Below the pieces are notes generated by a model. The model searched no databases, was not told the DNA's origin, and worked only from the letters and a program-made list of their open reading frames with translations. A DNA stretch of 64,000 nucleotides, from assembly GCA_006535965.1 (NCBI GenBank), contig QEAR01000091.1:1-64000 (forward strand), given 5' to 3'. The translations under genes were made by a program, and so were the position numbers. Positions within the stretch are counted from its first letter, which is position 1. Each line of letters starts with the position of its first letter. The DNA comes from Spizellomyces sp. 'palustris'. Taxonomy: Eukaryota; Chytridiomycota; Chytridiomycetes; Spizellomycetales; Spizellomycetaceae. Below are positions 24,197-39,839 of the stretch, piece by piece.

Positions 24197-24239
24197 GGAA
24201 TGTCCCTCCAAAGAAAATACCCAACATCAGCAGACAAGT
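24046..24239 (+). repeat. Direct repeats of about 43 bp flanking the 5S-like copy
   Basis: Positions 24046-24088 and 24198-24239 are near-identical (both contain GAATGTCCCTCC and CCCAACATCAGCAGACAAGT), with one indel and one substitution, 152 bp apart. They bracket the 5S-like copy B. This may be a tandem duplication or the edges of an inserted unit. Confidence 0.7.
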
Positions 24240-24376
24240 ATGCATTTAGTTGTTTGGCGAACATCGCGTTCGCATGACTATTGTCAGCCTACTGTATGTG
24301 CAATGACTGTACATACATGTGACAGCACGTGACTCTCTTGTCAACATCTCACGTCACGTGTAATTGTTTATATTGA

Positions 24377-28945
<4,569 letters not shown>

Positions 28946-29576
28946 TTAACCCGATTTGGATGTAATGGTCAGAATTCAACCCATCGTGAGTCCATCGCAT
29001 GAATTTTATCTTGGAGGACATGAGCAGCTTCAGATGGCTTGACTTGGAATATCCAAAAGTAAAGACGACATTGTCGAAACAGAGAGCACTGGAGCAAAGA
29101 GTAGTGACGAGAGCTGGCTGAAGGTTGCTTGTGAACTAAATAGATATTCCTTTTGGCGTACCAACGGAACTTGCAAAGATCGAATTGCTTCCTGGGCAAT
29201 AGCACCAGATATCCCTTTTTAAGAGACCATTTTCATGCAAGAGGGTCGCGATCAAACTAACGACGACGAGCCCACACAACGATGAACTGGAAAGAACACT
29301 TGTTTATCGCACCAGTATTAGTAGATCATGTTCAAGCATTTACTTGTGGCCATGCATTCTCCCTTCCACCTGTCGTTGCTGTAAAGTTGAATGGCTTTCC
29401 GGTTGGGTCTTTCCATGCGAGAAGGAGGAGGATGAGGCCTCCATTCCCTTTTCAAAGCATACTCAAAGGAGAAATGGAAATGGTTTCAAAAGTCAGTTTT
29501 GCGTTTCCATGGATGCCCAACGTTCGTTGCTGTGAGTCAGTTGCGTGAACTCGAGTCCCCGCTGTGAACGACAACC
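28946..29576. promoter_or_regulatory. Divergent upstream region of TBCD and the next membrane-protein gene
   Basis: This 631-bp stretch separates two start codons facing away from each other. Short open frames on both strands (for example 28969-29205 minus and 29282-29548 plus) lack recognisable domains. I see no RNA gene. Shared regulatory function is inferred from position only. Confidence 0.35.
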
Positions 29577-30712
29577 ATGCTCGCTACACCACTTTCAAGT
29601 TTCTTCCTTGCCGTAAGTCGTTATTCTATTTGCGTTCGGCGAGCGTTGCCACGAGAGCTGCTCGTTTTGGATAGGAACCATGACAAGCTTCTTTCTCTCA
29701 GCTCCTCAGCATCCAAATACGTTTTGTGCAAGCCGCGGAACAAAACAGCAATGAGCACATACGTAAGAAGCTCGAGATCGTTTTCTGACCGCTGCCACTT
29801 GTGTCTGACGGAATGTCTTTATAAGGGTGGACACGAGGGGAAATGGTACCCGTCGAGTGTCCTGTTTTAACAGAGAATGGTACAACGACGTCAATGTGGG
29901 GACCAGCCCCCACATGCATAGAGGTGACTGCTCCGCTTGAATAGTACATGTGGCAGAGAAAATAATAGCTCAAGCTCATCTCGCACTGATGTTTAGTCTG
30001 CCGAAGAGTTTGCTATCCCATTCGCCCTCGATGCGAATTATCAATGCTCTTGGATCTTGGATGGGCCATTTTACAAGTTCCTACGGAACGCGATTGAAGG
30101 AAAAGGTAATAGCCCTCTCGTGACTGAAGCAAATTCTGCTGTGAGCCACTATATTCATATTTGTATATCTGGTACAGCTCCGTTTATGTGTCGGGTGCCG
30201 TTAAGCAAAGACAAGACGTACTACATGCCGTTGACAATATCGCTTTGGGGAGCTCTGGAGCCGGCCCATCTTCATGTCATGAATCACATAAACTTCGTTT
30301 TCCATGTTGTTGATGGTTTCTTTTTGGGAGGGTCCGCATATGCATGTACGTGACACCTTCTTTTGCATATCGGTTATGATTGAAAACTCATATTCGCACA
30401 GTGCGGGATCATTACGTATTAGGAGCAGAAGGCGGAGCGTTGACCACTCATGGTCCTTTAAGATGGTTTGTTGGACACACATTCGACCTTCATCCGGATG
30501 GCGCGCAACAGCCTGCGGAGCAGGCACAACAACAGCAGGCTGTTGTGAAACCTGCAACGTCTATCCCTCGAGCGTCGGAGGTGATAAAGAGTGTTGAAAG
30601 GGATCTGGTACTGATATGGGCGGCTATTACCGCCCCTTTGGTGGCAGGTATCTTGGTGATCCTCTACCTCAGATACGGGAAGCAGGGAATTCAAGCGAAA
30701 AAGCAAAAGTAG
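29577..30712 (+). CDS. Unrecognised single-pass type I membrane protein of the secretory pathway
   Basis: At least five exons join in phase. The first begins MLATPLSSFFLA and splices to LLSIQIRFVQAAEQNS, together a signal peptide. The lumenal part contains QNGTTTSMWGPAPTCIE, FALDANYQCSWILDGPFYKF, KTYYMPLTISLWGALEPAHL, NHINFVFHVVDGFFLGGSAY and TTHGPLRWFVGHTFDLHP. It looks like a compact beta domain with several conserved-looking aromatic residues. A Gln/Ala-rich spacer follows, then one membrane helix (LVLIWAAITAPLVAGILVILY) and a short basic tail ending KKQK. A KKXX-like ER signal is possible but not exact. I do not recognise the family. The architecture resembles small ER membrane-complex subunits, but this is only a resemblance. 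Confidence refers to the gene being real. Confidence 0.7.
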
Positions 30713-31036
30713 CGGGACATCCAACAGACGACTACGGCTCTGTCCAAGATCTATTGCTTCAGAAAATAGATAATCTATTGTTATATTATTGTATGATACA
30801 TATCGAAATGCATTGGTTATTTCACGAAGCGGAGATAACCTGCGGAAAAGAAATCGGCAGTAAGCATAAAGTTGTATCACAAGCGCGCTGCGCCCGTGTG
30901 TTGGACGCACCCATTTGGGGCATTTATTTCTTTAATGTGAGCAACATACTGAAGAATAAGGCTCCGGCCGCGCAAAAAAGAGCTGAAAATCAACAGATGT
31001 CAATGCACGTTTCGTGCGTACGATACAAATCACTGT
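30713..31036. other. Convergent 3' flanks
   Basis: AT-rich sequence between two convergent genes, presumably holding both 3' untranslated regions and poly(A) sites. Nothing else seen. Confidence 0.4.
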
Positions 31037-31842
31037 TCACTTACGGAACAGTGTTTTGAAAAGTTCCCATTGAATGGTTTCCATTTGAGTTCTCAATGTC
31101 GACACTTCGGTATCGATGCGAGAATCGGCTTCCTTGATCTTCAATTCTTGAGCAGATTGTTCATCACGGATCCGCCCCTTCTCTAAACTGAGCTCCAGGC
31201 GTACGTTTGACTGAACTCGTCGCAAATCCTCTATCATCCGCGTTCGGAACTTTTCCACTTCCGCGTTGAGACGACCGATGTCAGATCGAAGAAGGGCAAA
31301 GTCATTTTTCTCAAGCATTTGAATTTCATTTCGTACATGTGCGAAATCCACTTTGTTTATATACATAGCCTTGAAGTACAATTTGACAACCTTCAGTCTC
31401 GAGATTATACAAAGATACAGACAGATGCTTCGTACCTTTTCGAAATCCGATTTGGTAACAGAGGTCCTGCTAATATTATTTATGCTAACCATACGAGCGA
31501 GTCAGGTATAGGGTGTACTCACACAGTGGCACCTCGCGGAATGGCTATGACACACCTCTCCCCGACAACCTCGGACAAGCTTGCCATTATTGCCTCCGCG
31601 CTTTCTCGATTGAACCCATCTGCTTCCAATCGCTGCACAAGTTTATATGTATCGAATTGATGAAGTCCAGAATACGGTCGCCGCCCCAATTTGCCTGTTC
31701 CCCACGTTGGCGATACACCCGAAGGTTTTGTAGAGGGCCACAGTGAGTATAGTCGCATAGTAGACGCAAAACCGATAGAGCTGCTGCCACAGCAATAGGT
31801 ATCTCGCAAACTTGGAAAGCTTCCTTGCAACACTTTTCTCAT
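31037..31842 (-). CDS. Mitochondrial coiled-coil protein of the CCDC90/MCUR1 family (DUF1640)
   Basis: The family comprises inner-membrane coiled-coil proteins linked to the calcium uniporter (MCUR1) in animals and to respiratory function (Fmp32 and relatives) in yeasts. The N-terminus (MRKVLQGSFPSLRD, then STMRLYSLWPSTKPSG) is rich in Arg and Ser like a presequence. The family signature FDTYKLVQRLEADGFNRESA and EAIMASLSEVV follows. Across two introns come VRTSVTKSDFEK and AMYINKVDFAHVRNEIQML. A long coiled coil (FALLRSDIGRLNAEVEKFRT, ELSLEKGRIRDEQSAQELKI) ends in EVSTLRTQMETIQWELFKTL. Normal members end with one membrane helix, which I do not see here; the chain stops at TLFRK. A missed last exon or a true absence are both possible. 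The start was chosen for the presequence. Confidence 0.82.
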
Positions 31843-32146
31843 TCGTGTTAGTGAATGATTGGAGAGTGCAGATGGTGACTCTCACTCACAATGTGTCGCT
31901 CGTGTTCGCTTAGCCAGAGCTGCACATGTCGATAATGTTGCACCGGTAGCCATATCCCTGGACTGTAAGGTGCTTACAGCCAAATGGAACCTGCAAATAA
32001 TTGGTTACTACAGCTTGACTACAACTTGGAATAGCGTTCAGTGGATGAAGCGATTTCGACCAACGTTGGCTACAGTTGACAACCGCCGCGGCTCCGATCG
32101 CGGCTATTTTGGATTGAATGCACTCCAAGTGAAATTGGGAACAAGT
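31843..32146. other. Short gene-free stretch between two minus-strand genes
   Basis: This 304-bp stretch separates the start of the CCDC90-type gene from the stop of RINT1. Open frames are present on both strands without recognisable content. Confidence 0.35.
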
Positions 32147-35142
32147 TTATAGTTGATTTGCGATATTTTCGACTTCGACAGTCCTGTTCAGGACATCCTG
32201 AACTTCCTCTAAACTTAATCTGAATACACCAATCCCTTCCAACGCAGATCGCACAGACTTTGAGTCATTTTCAAGTAGCACGTCAAGCAAGCCCAACAAA
32301 GTCAAGCTCTTGCCATCGCTCTTCCCGACGGGGTTGACAGGCAGATTTAGCAGTTTGAGCGCCTCGCTGGTTCTTCATGCAACAAAAAATGTCAGATAAC
32401 ACACATAAGCAGTCCATTTCATACGCTAAAATCTGTATCTCACCTTCGAAATAGCACTTCTGGTTTTCGATGCCAAGGCCTGAACACTCCATTCCACAAT
32501 CCTTGGACAATATCCACCTGTAGGTGACGGGCTCCCAACCGATTGAATCGGCTACGCAGAATTATTCGGGTAAACAGATGCTCATCGATGCGGGACGCCA
32601 ATTCGCGCAAGATCAGTTGACCAATAGTGGAAGGCAGGTTTTCGAATATCGTCGGGAGGAAATGTGATAGAACCTTAAGGGAAGCACAAAACTCTGGAGA
32701 TATTTCTTCGATATGTACATCGTCGGGAAGACTAGAAGGACTCAAGGTCCAGTTGCGGCTGACAAAGGAAACGTCAGAATCAACAAAACCATGATGCATC
32801 AGGATGTCAGCGTACCGTCTATCGTATTGCCACATGTATTCCCCGAATTCTTGAATAATGTCTTGGACTACAATGTCTTCAATGCGCTTTACGCGGGATT
32901 CATAAGCTGATATCACTTCGTCAAACAAAGTGGCCTGCTCGTCCCCAGCCTCTTCAGTGCGCTTCCGCAGTTGCTCCCAAAATTCAACGAAAAACTATTT
33001 GATGTTGGGTGCATTAGTATATAAATGCAGCATGTTCTATCCCAAGCACTTACGGGTTGGTCTGTCCACTCACGTAACACCGTCGCAATATAGTGCAGGG
33101 AAGAAGCATATCGACAGATGATTTGCATTCGCCCTGTCTTACTTGGCAACAAAGCCCCAGGCGTGTTGATAGGATGAAAAGCGTTGACCTGACGCTTCAT
33201 GGCGGTTCGAATATCTTGCAAATAATCTTCAAGGAGCGGTAGTTGGATTTCGTTGAAGAAGGCCAATCGATGAAGAAATTCTGGTAGAAGTTTGTATCGA
33301 TCTGCAAGATACCCATGTTACACCAATGCTTGCCGCTTCTGTATTTTCATATCGCTCTACCTGTCACTGCTTCTAGAATATTGACAAATGTCTCCGCAGA
33401 CTGTGTGGGTTTGGTTTCGTCAAGATCCGAAACGTTTGGATCAGCCCACTCCCATGCCTCATCAGCATCAATGGCCTCCTGAAATCGTCCCTTTGCAGCT
33501 GGACGCAAAAGTTAGCTTCATAGACGCTCCTCGGTGCTCATACTCAGCGCGAGCGTACCTGCCAGCTCCAACGAAAGCCACTCTTGAAACCACTGGGGCT
33601 GTTCCGTGAACACGCTCACACATCCCTTCCATCCTGTTCCGGAATCCCCATACAAATGAATCTCTCGCAATGCATTATCGAACGCCAAGGTTTCTTTTAT
33701 CGTATGAGAGAGCAGTAAAGGCTCAAGTAGCAGCTTTGGCGCGTCAACACGGAGCTTGTGGGTAACGGCAATCAGCATGCCTTCAATAAAAAGGTTCTGT
33801 TCCGATACAATCGTTCATTCAAACGTTAGGGGCTCATTATATGACACTCCTAACGGCTACCTTGGCATCGTGACTCCTGAACCCGTAGTCATCTAACAAC
33901 TCTTGCACAGGTCCGCATAGAAACGCGGAATGATCCCTTATTGACGTCAGGACTCGTGTGAAGGCCCATTCTGGCTAAGAAGATAAAAAAGACAATAAGG
34001 CGCTTGGAAAGTAGCTGGAGAATCATAGACTCCTGAGAGTTACCTTATCAAGACGATTTGTAGGCCGGCTACCTTCAAAGTGATACTTGAAATGCAGGAC
34101 AGGTGCCTGAAGCATGACTTCAATGGGCGGTAGAAAGTGCACATCGTTGTCACCAGCAGTATGCCTGTCCGCCAAACAGGTAGGGATCAGAGCCAAGCAC
34201 CCAATAAACGCCGGATCAACACACGTACGGCGAACGGAGCAGTATAAGCTCCCCAAAAGCCTCCCGAAATGCAGCCAAACCTTCGTTACCGCCTAGAGGA
34301 ATCTTGACAGCGTTGGGCCAGCCCAATGTATCGAGGGCTTGCTCTAGCTTTCTATTGTCCACATATATCAACCAATGTACCAAAAGATCAAACAAGTCGG
34401 ATAAAAACCTTGCCAGCTTCATCCTCAAGCGGGAGTGCAATCCATCAGTGACTTGTCTGATGTAGGCAGTGAGGTTTTCAAAACTGGTCATGTCGACTTT
34501 GAAGGTCATGCCGGCGACTTGACTTGAAGAGAGCGCTGGCCCTCCATTGTCTTTGTCACGCAGGTCAGCCCACAAGGACCATAGCTCCTGGTACGCTGCC
34601 AGTGACTCTTTCATATTTCTGTCCATATCCTGCTCAATGCGAGTGCTAAAATCGGAGAGATCAGTCCATTTTTCGACGTGTCCATATGTGACTCCATCAC
34701 GCGGGTTACCTCAAACTCTCGACCTTTATGAGAAGATCTATGTACTGTTTCGCCATTTTCAATCTCTGCAGTTTAGTTTGCACCGATATCAGGTAGGAAA
34801 TGACGGTGTCATTCTTTGGCGCCCGGTCAAGTGTTTCCACAAGACGCAGTCGCCTCTCTCGCAATTTTTCCAATTCATCCTGCGTCTGCTTTGCTTGTGA
34901 TATAATATTTCTGATTTTGCGCGGGACTGCTTCGGATTTTTGCAATGCCTTGAACGCAAGGCAATCAGCATTTGCCGAGGTCTTTGGGAAAATGTCCCTG
35001 CTGCTCGCTTGGAACTCACCTGTTCCTCAAGCAAGATTCGCTCCCCCTGCTTGTCCTTCAGATATTGCGCTACATTTGACAAAGATGCCAAAGTGGAATA
35101 CTGTGTGTTGAGCAGGAGGATAACCTGCTCTTCCGGGAGCAT
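32147..35142 (-). CDS. RINT1/Tip20 family vesicle tether (Dsl1/NRZ complex)
   Basis: RINT1 (Tip20 in yeast) is a CATCHR-type subunit of the complex that tethers Golgi-derived vesicles at the ER. The N-terminal part is a coiled coil (LSNVAQYLKDKQGERILLEE, then TQDELEKLRERRLRLVETLD). The TIP20 domain follows with LDTLGWPNAVKIP, WP being typical of RINT1. After that come LQAPVLHFKYHFEGSRPTNR, HLYGDSGTGWKG, FTEQPQWFQEWLSLE, FDEVISAYESRVKRIEDIVV and RYADILMHHGF. The C-terminal segment ILRSRFNRLGARHLQVDIVQ and GLWNGVFRP matches the end of animal RINT1. About eight introns occur. The first in-frame ATG is at 35142. An upstream in-frame stop lies about 70 bases before it, so an extra 5' exon cannot be excluded. 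Confidence 0.82.
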
Positions 35143-35585
35143 TTGAGGCACACGTTTAGCCTGGAGGACACAGGCTTCTAGTTCGCCTTCGATTCAAACA
35201 TGCCAGGTCAAGTTCAGTCCAGACCTGTGTTCACCTTCCAGTACCTCGATATCAGCTCGTATGATTATGAACCCCAGTACAATGCCTTGCAATGGTCCCC
35301 GTCCCGCTATGTCAAAATGCGGAGATCTTCCCGACGATCGCCTTGCCGTCATCGGTTTGATGCACTTAGCCGAATGCATTTACATCTGACATGAGCAAAC
35401 CCATTATATCCGGATGGAGTCGCAAGTTTTTCGTTTGACGGCTGCATTAGCAACTGGCCGAGGGTGCCGACAGATTCTCGCGCCCAGTTGGGAAAGCAGA
35501 GGAGAATTCCTACATCCGTACCATCACCTCCTTTCCCTGGCCTTTGACACTACAATACCTCAGGCAAGCCCACCTGACAGTCGTC
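35143..35585. promoter_or_regulatory. Divergent upstream region of RINT1 and NDUFS1
   Basis: 443 bp between start codons pointing away from each other. No site I can name. A short plus-strand frame from 35200 has no support as a gene. Confidence 0.35.
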
Positions 35586-38025
35586 ATGCTTCGTTTTGCG
35601 TCGAGGTCCGCGTCGGCAGTGCGAGGAAAGGCGGGCAGTGCATTCTCCGCACGAGGTTCGTGTCCTTTTGCGACCTGAAGGGATGATGGGATGGCGATGA
35701 CACCATCTAGGACACCAATGGGCTTATTCTAGTTTATTGCTGCCTCTTTTTTAATAGGTTCTCGTCAGTTCAGCCGGACACCGACTGCTCTTGCTGAGGT
35801 TGAGCTTTTCATTGATGGCAAGCCGGTGAAAATCGAGCAGGGGGCTGCCCTAATTCAAGCATGTGAAAAGGCTGGTGTGGATATTCCGCGCTTCTGTTAT
35901 CATGAGCGTCTTTCGGTAGCGGGTAATTGTCGAATGTGTCTCGTTGAGCTCGAAAAGTCTCCCAAGCCCGTTGCCTCCTGCGCTATGCCGGTCATGCCTG
36001 GCATGAAGGTTAAGACGGACACTCCTCTTGTAAAGAAGGCTCGCGAAGGGGTTATGGAGTTCCTCCTCGCGAATCATCCGCTGGACTGTCCTATTTGCGA
36101 TCAGGGTGGTGAATGTGATCTGCAGGATCAATCTGTACGATACGGATCTGACCGCAGTCGCTTTGGGGAATTTGCGGTGGGTAAGCGCGCTGTAGAGGAC
36201 AAGAACTTAGGCCCTCTCGTCAAAACATGCATGACTCGATGCATTCACTGCACCCGTTGCGTCCGATTTGCTAACGAAGTGGCTGGTGCCGTTGAGATGG
36301 GCACATCAGGACGAGGAAATGACATGCAAATTGGCACATATATTGAAAAGACGATCAATTCTGAGATGTCAGGCAACATTATTGATCTTTGCCCCGTTGG
36401 TGCGCTCACCTCCAAGCCCTATGAATTCACTTCCCGCCCGTGGGAATTGCGCAAGACAGAGTCGATTGATGTCCTCGATGCTGTCGGTAGTAACATTCGC
36501 GTGGATTCTAGGGGCTTGGAAGTCATGAGGGTTCTACCTCGTTTGAACGACGATGTGAACGAGGAATGGATTTCAGACAAAACGAGGTTTGCGTACGATG
36601 GTCTGAAGCGCCAGCGTCTTACAACTCCTATGATCCGCAAAGGCGATGACTTTGTTCCAGCAACATGGCCTGAAGCTCTTACCAAAATTGCAGACGCTAT
36701 GGGAGCCGTGAAGGGAGACGAGATGGTGGCGATTGCGGGTCAACTTGCCGATGCGGAAAGTCTGGTTGCCTTGAAGGACTTGTTCAACCGCAAGGGGTCA
36801 GAGAATCTGCGCTTGGATGGACGCAACTCGGAGAAACTCGCACACGGTATTGCGGATATCCGTAGCAACTACGTCATGAACAGCACTATTAACGGGGTGG
36901 AGGAAGCGGATGCTCTTCTATTGGTTGGTACGAACCCACGCCATGAGGCGCCCATTGTCAATACGCGCATTCGAAAAGCGTACCTTAACAACAACCTGGA
37001 GGTGGGCGTTGTTGGCGCCGCACCTGACCTCAACTATGAGTATGCACATGTGGGCTCTGACCCCGCTAGTCTGGAGAGTTTGGTCAACGGAAAGCATTCC
37101 TTCTTTGAAAAGCTCAAGAGCGCTAAGCGTCCCTTGGTAGTTGTGGGTAGTGGTGTGTTGGAGCGTGCTGACAGTGCGGCCATCCTGGGGTCTGTGGCGA
37201 CTTTGGTTGGCAAGCTGCAAAAGACTGCTGAGCCAGGGCACCAGATCTACAACGTTTTGCACAGGGTATGTCTTGTGGTATTTATTGCATTGCAGTTGAT
37301 TTGGCGTGTGTGGTTAATGGCATCCCTCGCTCACTATAGGCAGCCAGCTGGACCGCCGCTCTTGACATTGGTTTCACTCCAGCGGCTCAGACGGCGCCCG
37401 TCAAGCCTCGTTTCTTCTACCTCCTGAATGCTGATGATGTCCTCCCCACCGATATTTCCAAAGACGCATTTGTTGTCTACCAAGGTCACCACGGTGACAA
37501 TGGTGCATACTATGCCGACGTTATTCTCCCTGGTGCTGCGTACACCGAAAAGGCAGTGACATTTGTCAACACGGAAGGACGTACCCAAACGACTCGTGCC
37601 GCCGTTGCCCCCATTGCAGGCGCCCGAGAGGATTGGAAGATTCTCCGTGCTCTTTCTGAATTGGCTGGAGCAACCCTGCCTTACGATGATGTGCACGAGC
37701 TCAGACACCGCATGCAGCAGATCTCTCCCAGTTTGGTTAACTACGACCATGTGGACAAGGGCACCTTTGTAGAATTGGGATTGTCACAGCTTGCCAAGAA
37801 CAAGAAAGCTGCGAGCGGGGAGGCATTCGAATTGCCAATCAAAGACTTTTATATGACAGACCCCATTTCTCGAGCGTCTGTCACTATGGCCAAGTGCTCT
37901 CAGGTATGTCATTGGCCAGCAAATATACCAATTGGATGTAATGCTTATTTTATTCTCTACAGGTGTTTACCTATGGGAAGGAGGAGGCAAGTGCCTACAA
38001 CAAGGCAAAACAAGAAGCTGCATGA
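35586..38025 (+). CDS. NDUFS1: NADH:ubiquinone oxidoreductase 75-kDa subunit, mitochondrial complex I
   Basis: This is the largest peripheral-arm subunit of complex I and carries clusters N1b, N4 and N5. Exon 1 (from 35586) encodes a mitochondrial presequence [21 protein letters not shown] roughly 100-nt intron ends at 35758, and exon 2 continues [20 protein letters not shown]. The 2Fe-2S ferredoxin domain shows [15 protein letters not shown] and then [11 protein letters not shown]. The His/Cys segment [20 protein letters not shown] and [17 protein letters not shown] provide the other iron-sulphur ligands. The NuoG-like molybdopterin fold (no cofactor in the mitochondrial subunit) follows: [55 protein letters not shown]. 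Two later introns lie at about 37267-37340 and 37902-37962. The chain ends KAKQEAA, with a poly(A) run right after the stop. Confidence 0.95.
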
Positions 38026-38449
38026 AAAAAAAAATTGTTTAATTTAGAGACCATGGGCAGCTAGACATGGAGTCATGCCAATTGCTCGGAGAGTGGGGGG
38101 GAGGGATTTGTAGTTTCTCATTTGATATACCTTGTTCTTTTGCTCCAAAAATGTTCCTTCTCGTCCTCCTTGGCAGCAACGACCGACTGGCGACGACATG
38201 ATTACCCAATCTTTGAATAAGCATGACTCATATCGCTTCAATCTGACACATGATGACTGTGCCACCAGCATTGGACCAATAAAATTCAATGGTTCCACTC
38301 GCGTGACCCTCGCGTCGCTGCGCAGAACCATCGATGCAGTTTGGTGTTTTGGGGAGCGGGCGGAAGGAAATAAAAAGGGCAGCGAATCAATCTTGGGCCC
38401 TTTCCTTTGAAAACATCTCGGCAACTTTGGGCTCATTGAAAGTCACAGC
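38026..38449. other. Intergenic region downstream of NDUFS1
   Basis: Starts with an A-rich run after the NDUFS1 stop. It then probably contains the promoter of the small Ser-rich gene. Open frames on both strands look incidental. Confidence 0.35.
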
Positions 38450-38761
38450 ATGCATCACAACACTCACACGTCTCACGCACACATTGATCACACTGACGCT
38501 CACACGGTCTCGACACCTGCAATTCCCATTCCTATACCTGCCCGGCGACACTCGGTCGCTTCGGTAGCTTCGTCGGCTTCTTCCCTCGACGACCGATCCG
38601 GCAGTACATTTCCTTCTCGGCGCGGGTCTCTCTTGGAACACTTTCGTCGCTCCTTCTCCTTGTCCAGCAACACTGGTCAGCTTGGAACTGGACCTGGCAA
38701 CACTGGGGCGCCAGCAAACAAGTATCCTGCCGAGTTTGGAGTCTGGGCCGCTATGCATTGA
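38450..38761 (+). CDS. Small Ser/Arg-rich protein with basophilic kinase-type sites
   Basis: An intronless frame of 103 residues begins with a His-rich segment (MHHNTHTSHAHIDHTDAHT). It continues with PARRHSVASVASSASSLDD, then SRRGSLLEHFRRSFSLSS, and ends PAEFGVWAAMH. Three RRxS-type sites (RRHS, RRGS, RRSFS) are typical targets of PKA- or AGC-type kinases and could recruit 14-3-3 proteins. Small Ser-rich proteins of this general look occur in many fungi. I do not recognise a named family. Biased composition and conserved-looking motifs favour a real gene; a first ATG further upstream is not excluded. Confidence 0.55.
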   Translation: MHHNTHTSHAHIDHTDAHTVSTPAIPIPIPARRHSVASVASSASSLDDRSGSTFPSRRGSLLEHFRRSFSLSSNTGQLGTGPGNTGAPANKYPAEFGVWAAMH

Positions 38762-39152
38762 TGCCATTGTCATGAGGACTGTGCGGTGAACGCCGGTCGT
38801 TCCGTCTTTTTTTTGTATTGTGGATTCCCTGCCATTTCCTCCTGGATCTCTTGTATATAGTATTTTGTATGTTGTTGGACTGGTTATTAGTGTGACAAAC
38901 AATTGTTTAGCAATTTGGGCACCTATTATTTGTTGAAAAATTAGGAAACCCTCTAAAAAAAATATAAAAACATTTGTTCCAAAGCTTTACTTTTGCATCT
39001 TCAATGGCGATCACTTATATTTAGGGGGCGAAGGCGATCCATGGTAGTGAAAACTTCGATCCAATACCGCCTATCAAAGAATCCGCTCACTGTTTATTTC
39101 GATATGTGAGTTGGTCTATCGACCCGCTCGGCAGACCAACTTGTGCTCGGGT
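38762..39152. other. Intergenic region
   Basis: AT-rich, with several A and T runs around 38810 and 38940-38970. Probably the 3' flank of the small Ser-rich gene and the upstream part of the next one. No feature seen. Confidence 0.35.
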
Positions 39153-39839
39153 ATGGAAATTTCGTACCTTTTACCGCGGCCTCCTCCTGCAATTCATACT
39201 CCACTGACTGTTCTCGCAACTGTGCTTCTATGCAGCATTGTCTATGCTGTCAAGCATTTCTTCCATCGAATCACCCGCTTCACGGCTGGTCTGCGGTTTG
39301 CACATTGCATGGTCCTTGGTGTCGGCATCGCCAATGTAGTCAACTCGCGAATCTTTAAAGAGAATGTGCCCAGATTGATGATCTTATGCATGTGGGAGTG
39401 GAAGGGCTGGTGCATGTGCAGCTGTTGCTATTTCGGTTTAGACTGGCTTGGTATAATCCCGTTTCGGGACAAGGTGATGGTTTGGGTTCGTCGACCATTT
39501 ATCAACTTGGAAGCAAGTACGTGGATAACGGTTTGGACTCATCACGCTGATATCCCGGCAGACAACTGTAGGGTTCTTTGCGTGCACATTTATATCCCGG
39601 ATTTATTGTCTCGATCTACCGACTACACGCCGGCGTCGATTCGGAAGCACAGCCCACCTACGATAATATCATTGCCGGTTGTTACTCCACTTTTACCGTT
39701 TACATCCTTCTGGCAGACATCCTCCCTTTGCATGCAAGCTACCATCGTACCCAATCGATTCATAAAAAGACTGGTAGTAATGTATCCCTGCAAAGGGGAA
39801 GCCTTTGGCGCAATGGCAGGTCTGGTCTGCGTTAGCTGA
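39153..39839 (+). CDS. Possible multi-span membrane protein, exon structure unsure
   Basis: From the ATG at 39153 a frame reads MEISYLLPRPPPAIHTPLTV, a membrane helix (LATVLLCSIVYAVKHFF), a basic stretch (HRITRFTAGLRFAHCMVLG) and more hydrophobic sequence. Further on, a different frame gives a coherent segment (AQPTYDNIIAGCYSTFTVYI, LLADILPLHASYH). The two can be joined in phase by an intron from GTGATG to CTGTAG (about 39472-39570), but a stronger donor (GTACGT) would keep the first frame instead. The second segment faintly recalls TLC-type membrane proteins. The last exon and stop are not certain, and I make no family call. Confidence 0.35.
   Translation: MEISYLLPRPPPAIHTPLTVLATVLLCSIVYAVKHFFHRITRFTAGLRFAHCMVLGVGIANVVNSRIFKENVPRLMILCMWEWKGWCMCSCCYFGLDWLGIIPFRDKVMVWVRRPFINLEASTWITVWTHHADIPADNCRVLCVHIYIPDLLSRSTDYTPASIRKHSPPTIISLPVVTPLLPFTSFWQTSSLCMQATIVPNRFIKRLVVMYPCKGEAFGAMAGLVCVS

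Larger units (their letters stand above)
23251..24376. other. Gene-free repeat island
   Basis: There is no convincing gene between the coiled-coil gene and the end of TBCD. The right half is a patchwork of direct and inverted repeats listed separately, including 5S-rRNA-like sequence. One short open frame at 23962-24024 encodes a half zinc finger (GDWQCDSCRLYN, RanBP2 pattern WxCx2Cx3N). It is followed at once by a GTGAGC donor-like site, but I could not place a partner exon. Confidence 0.45.
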
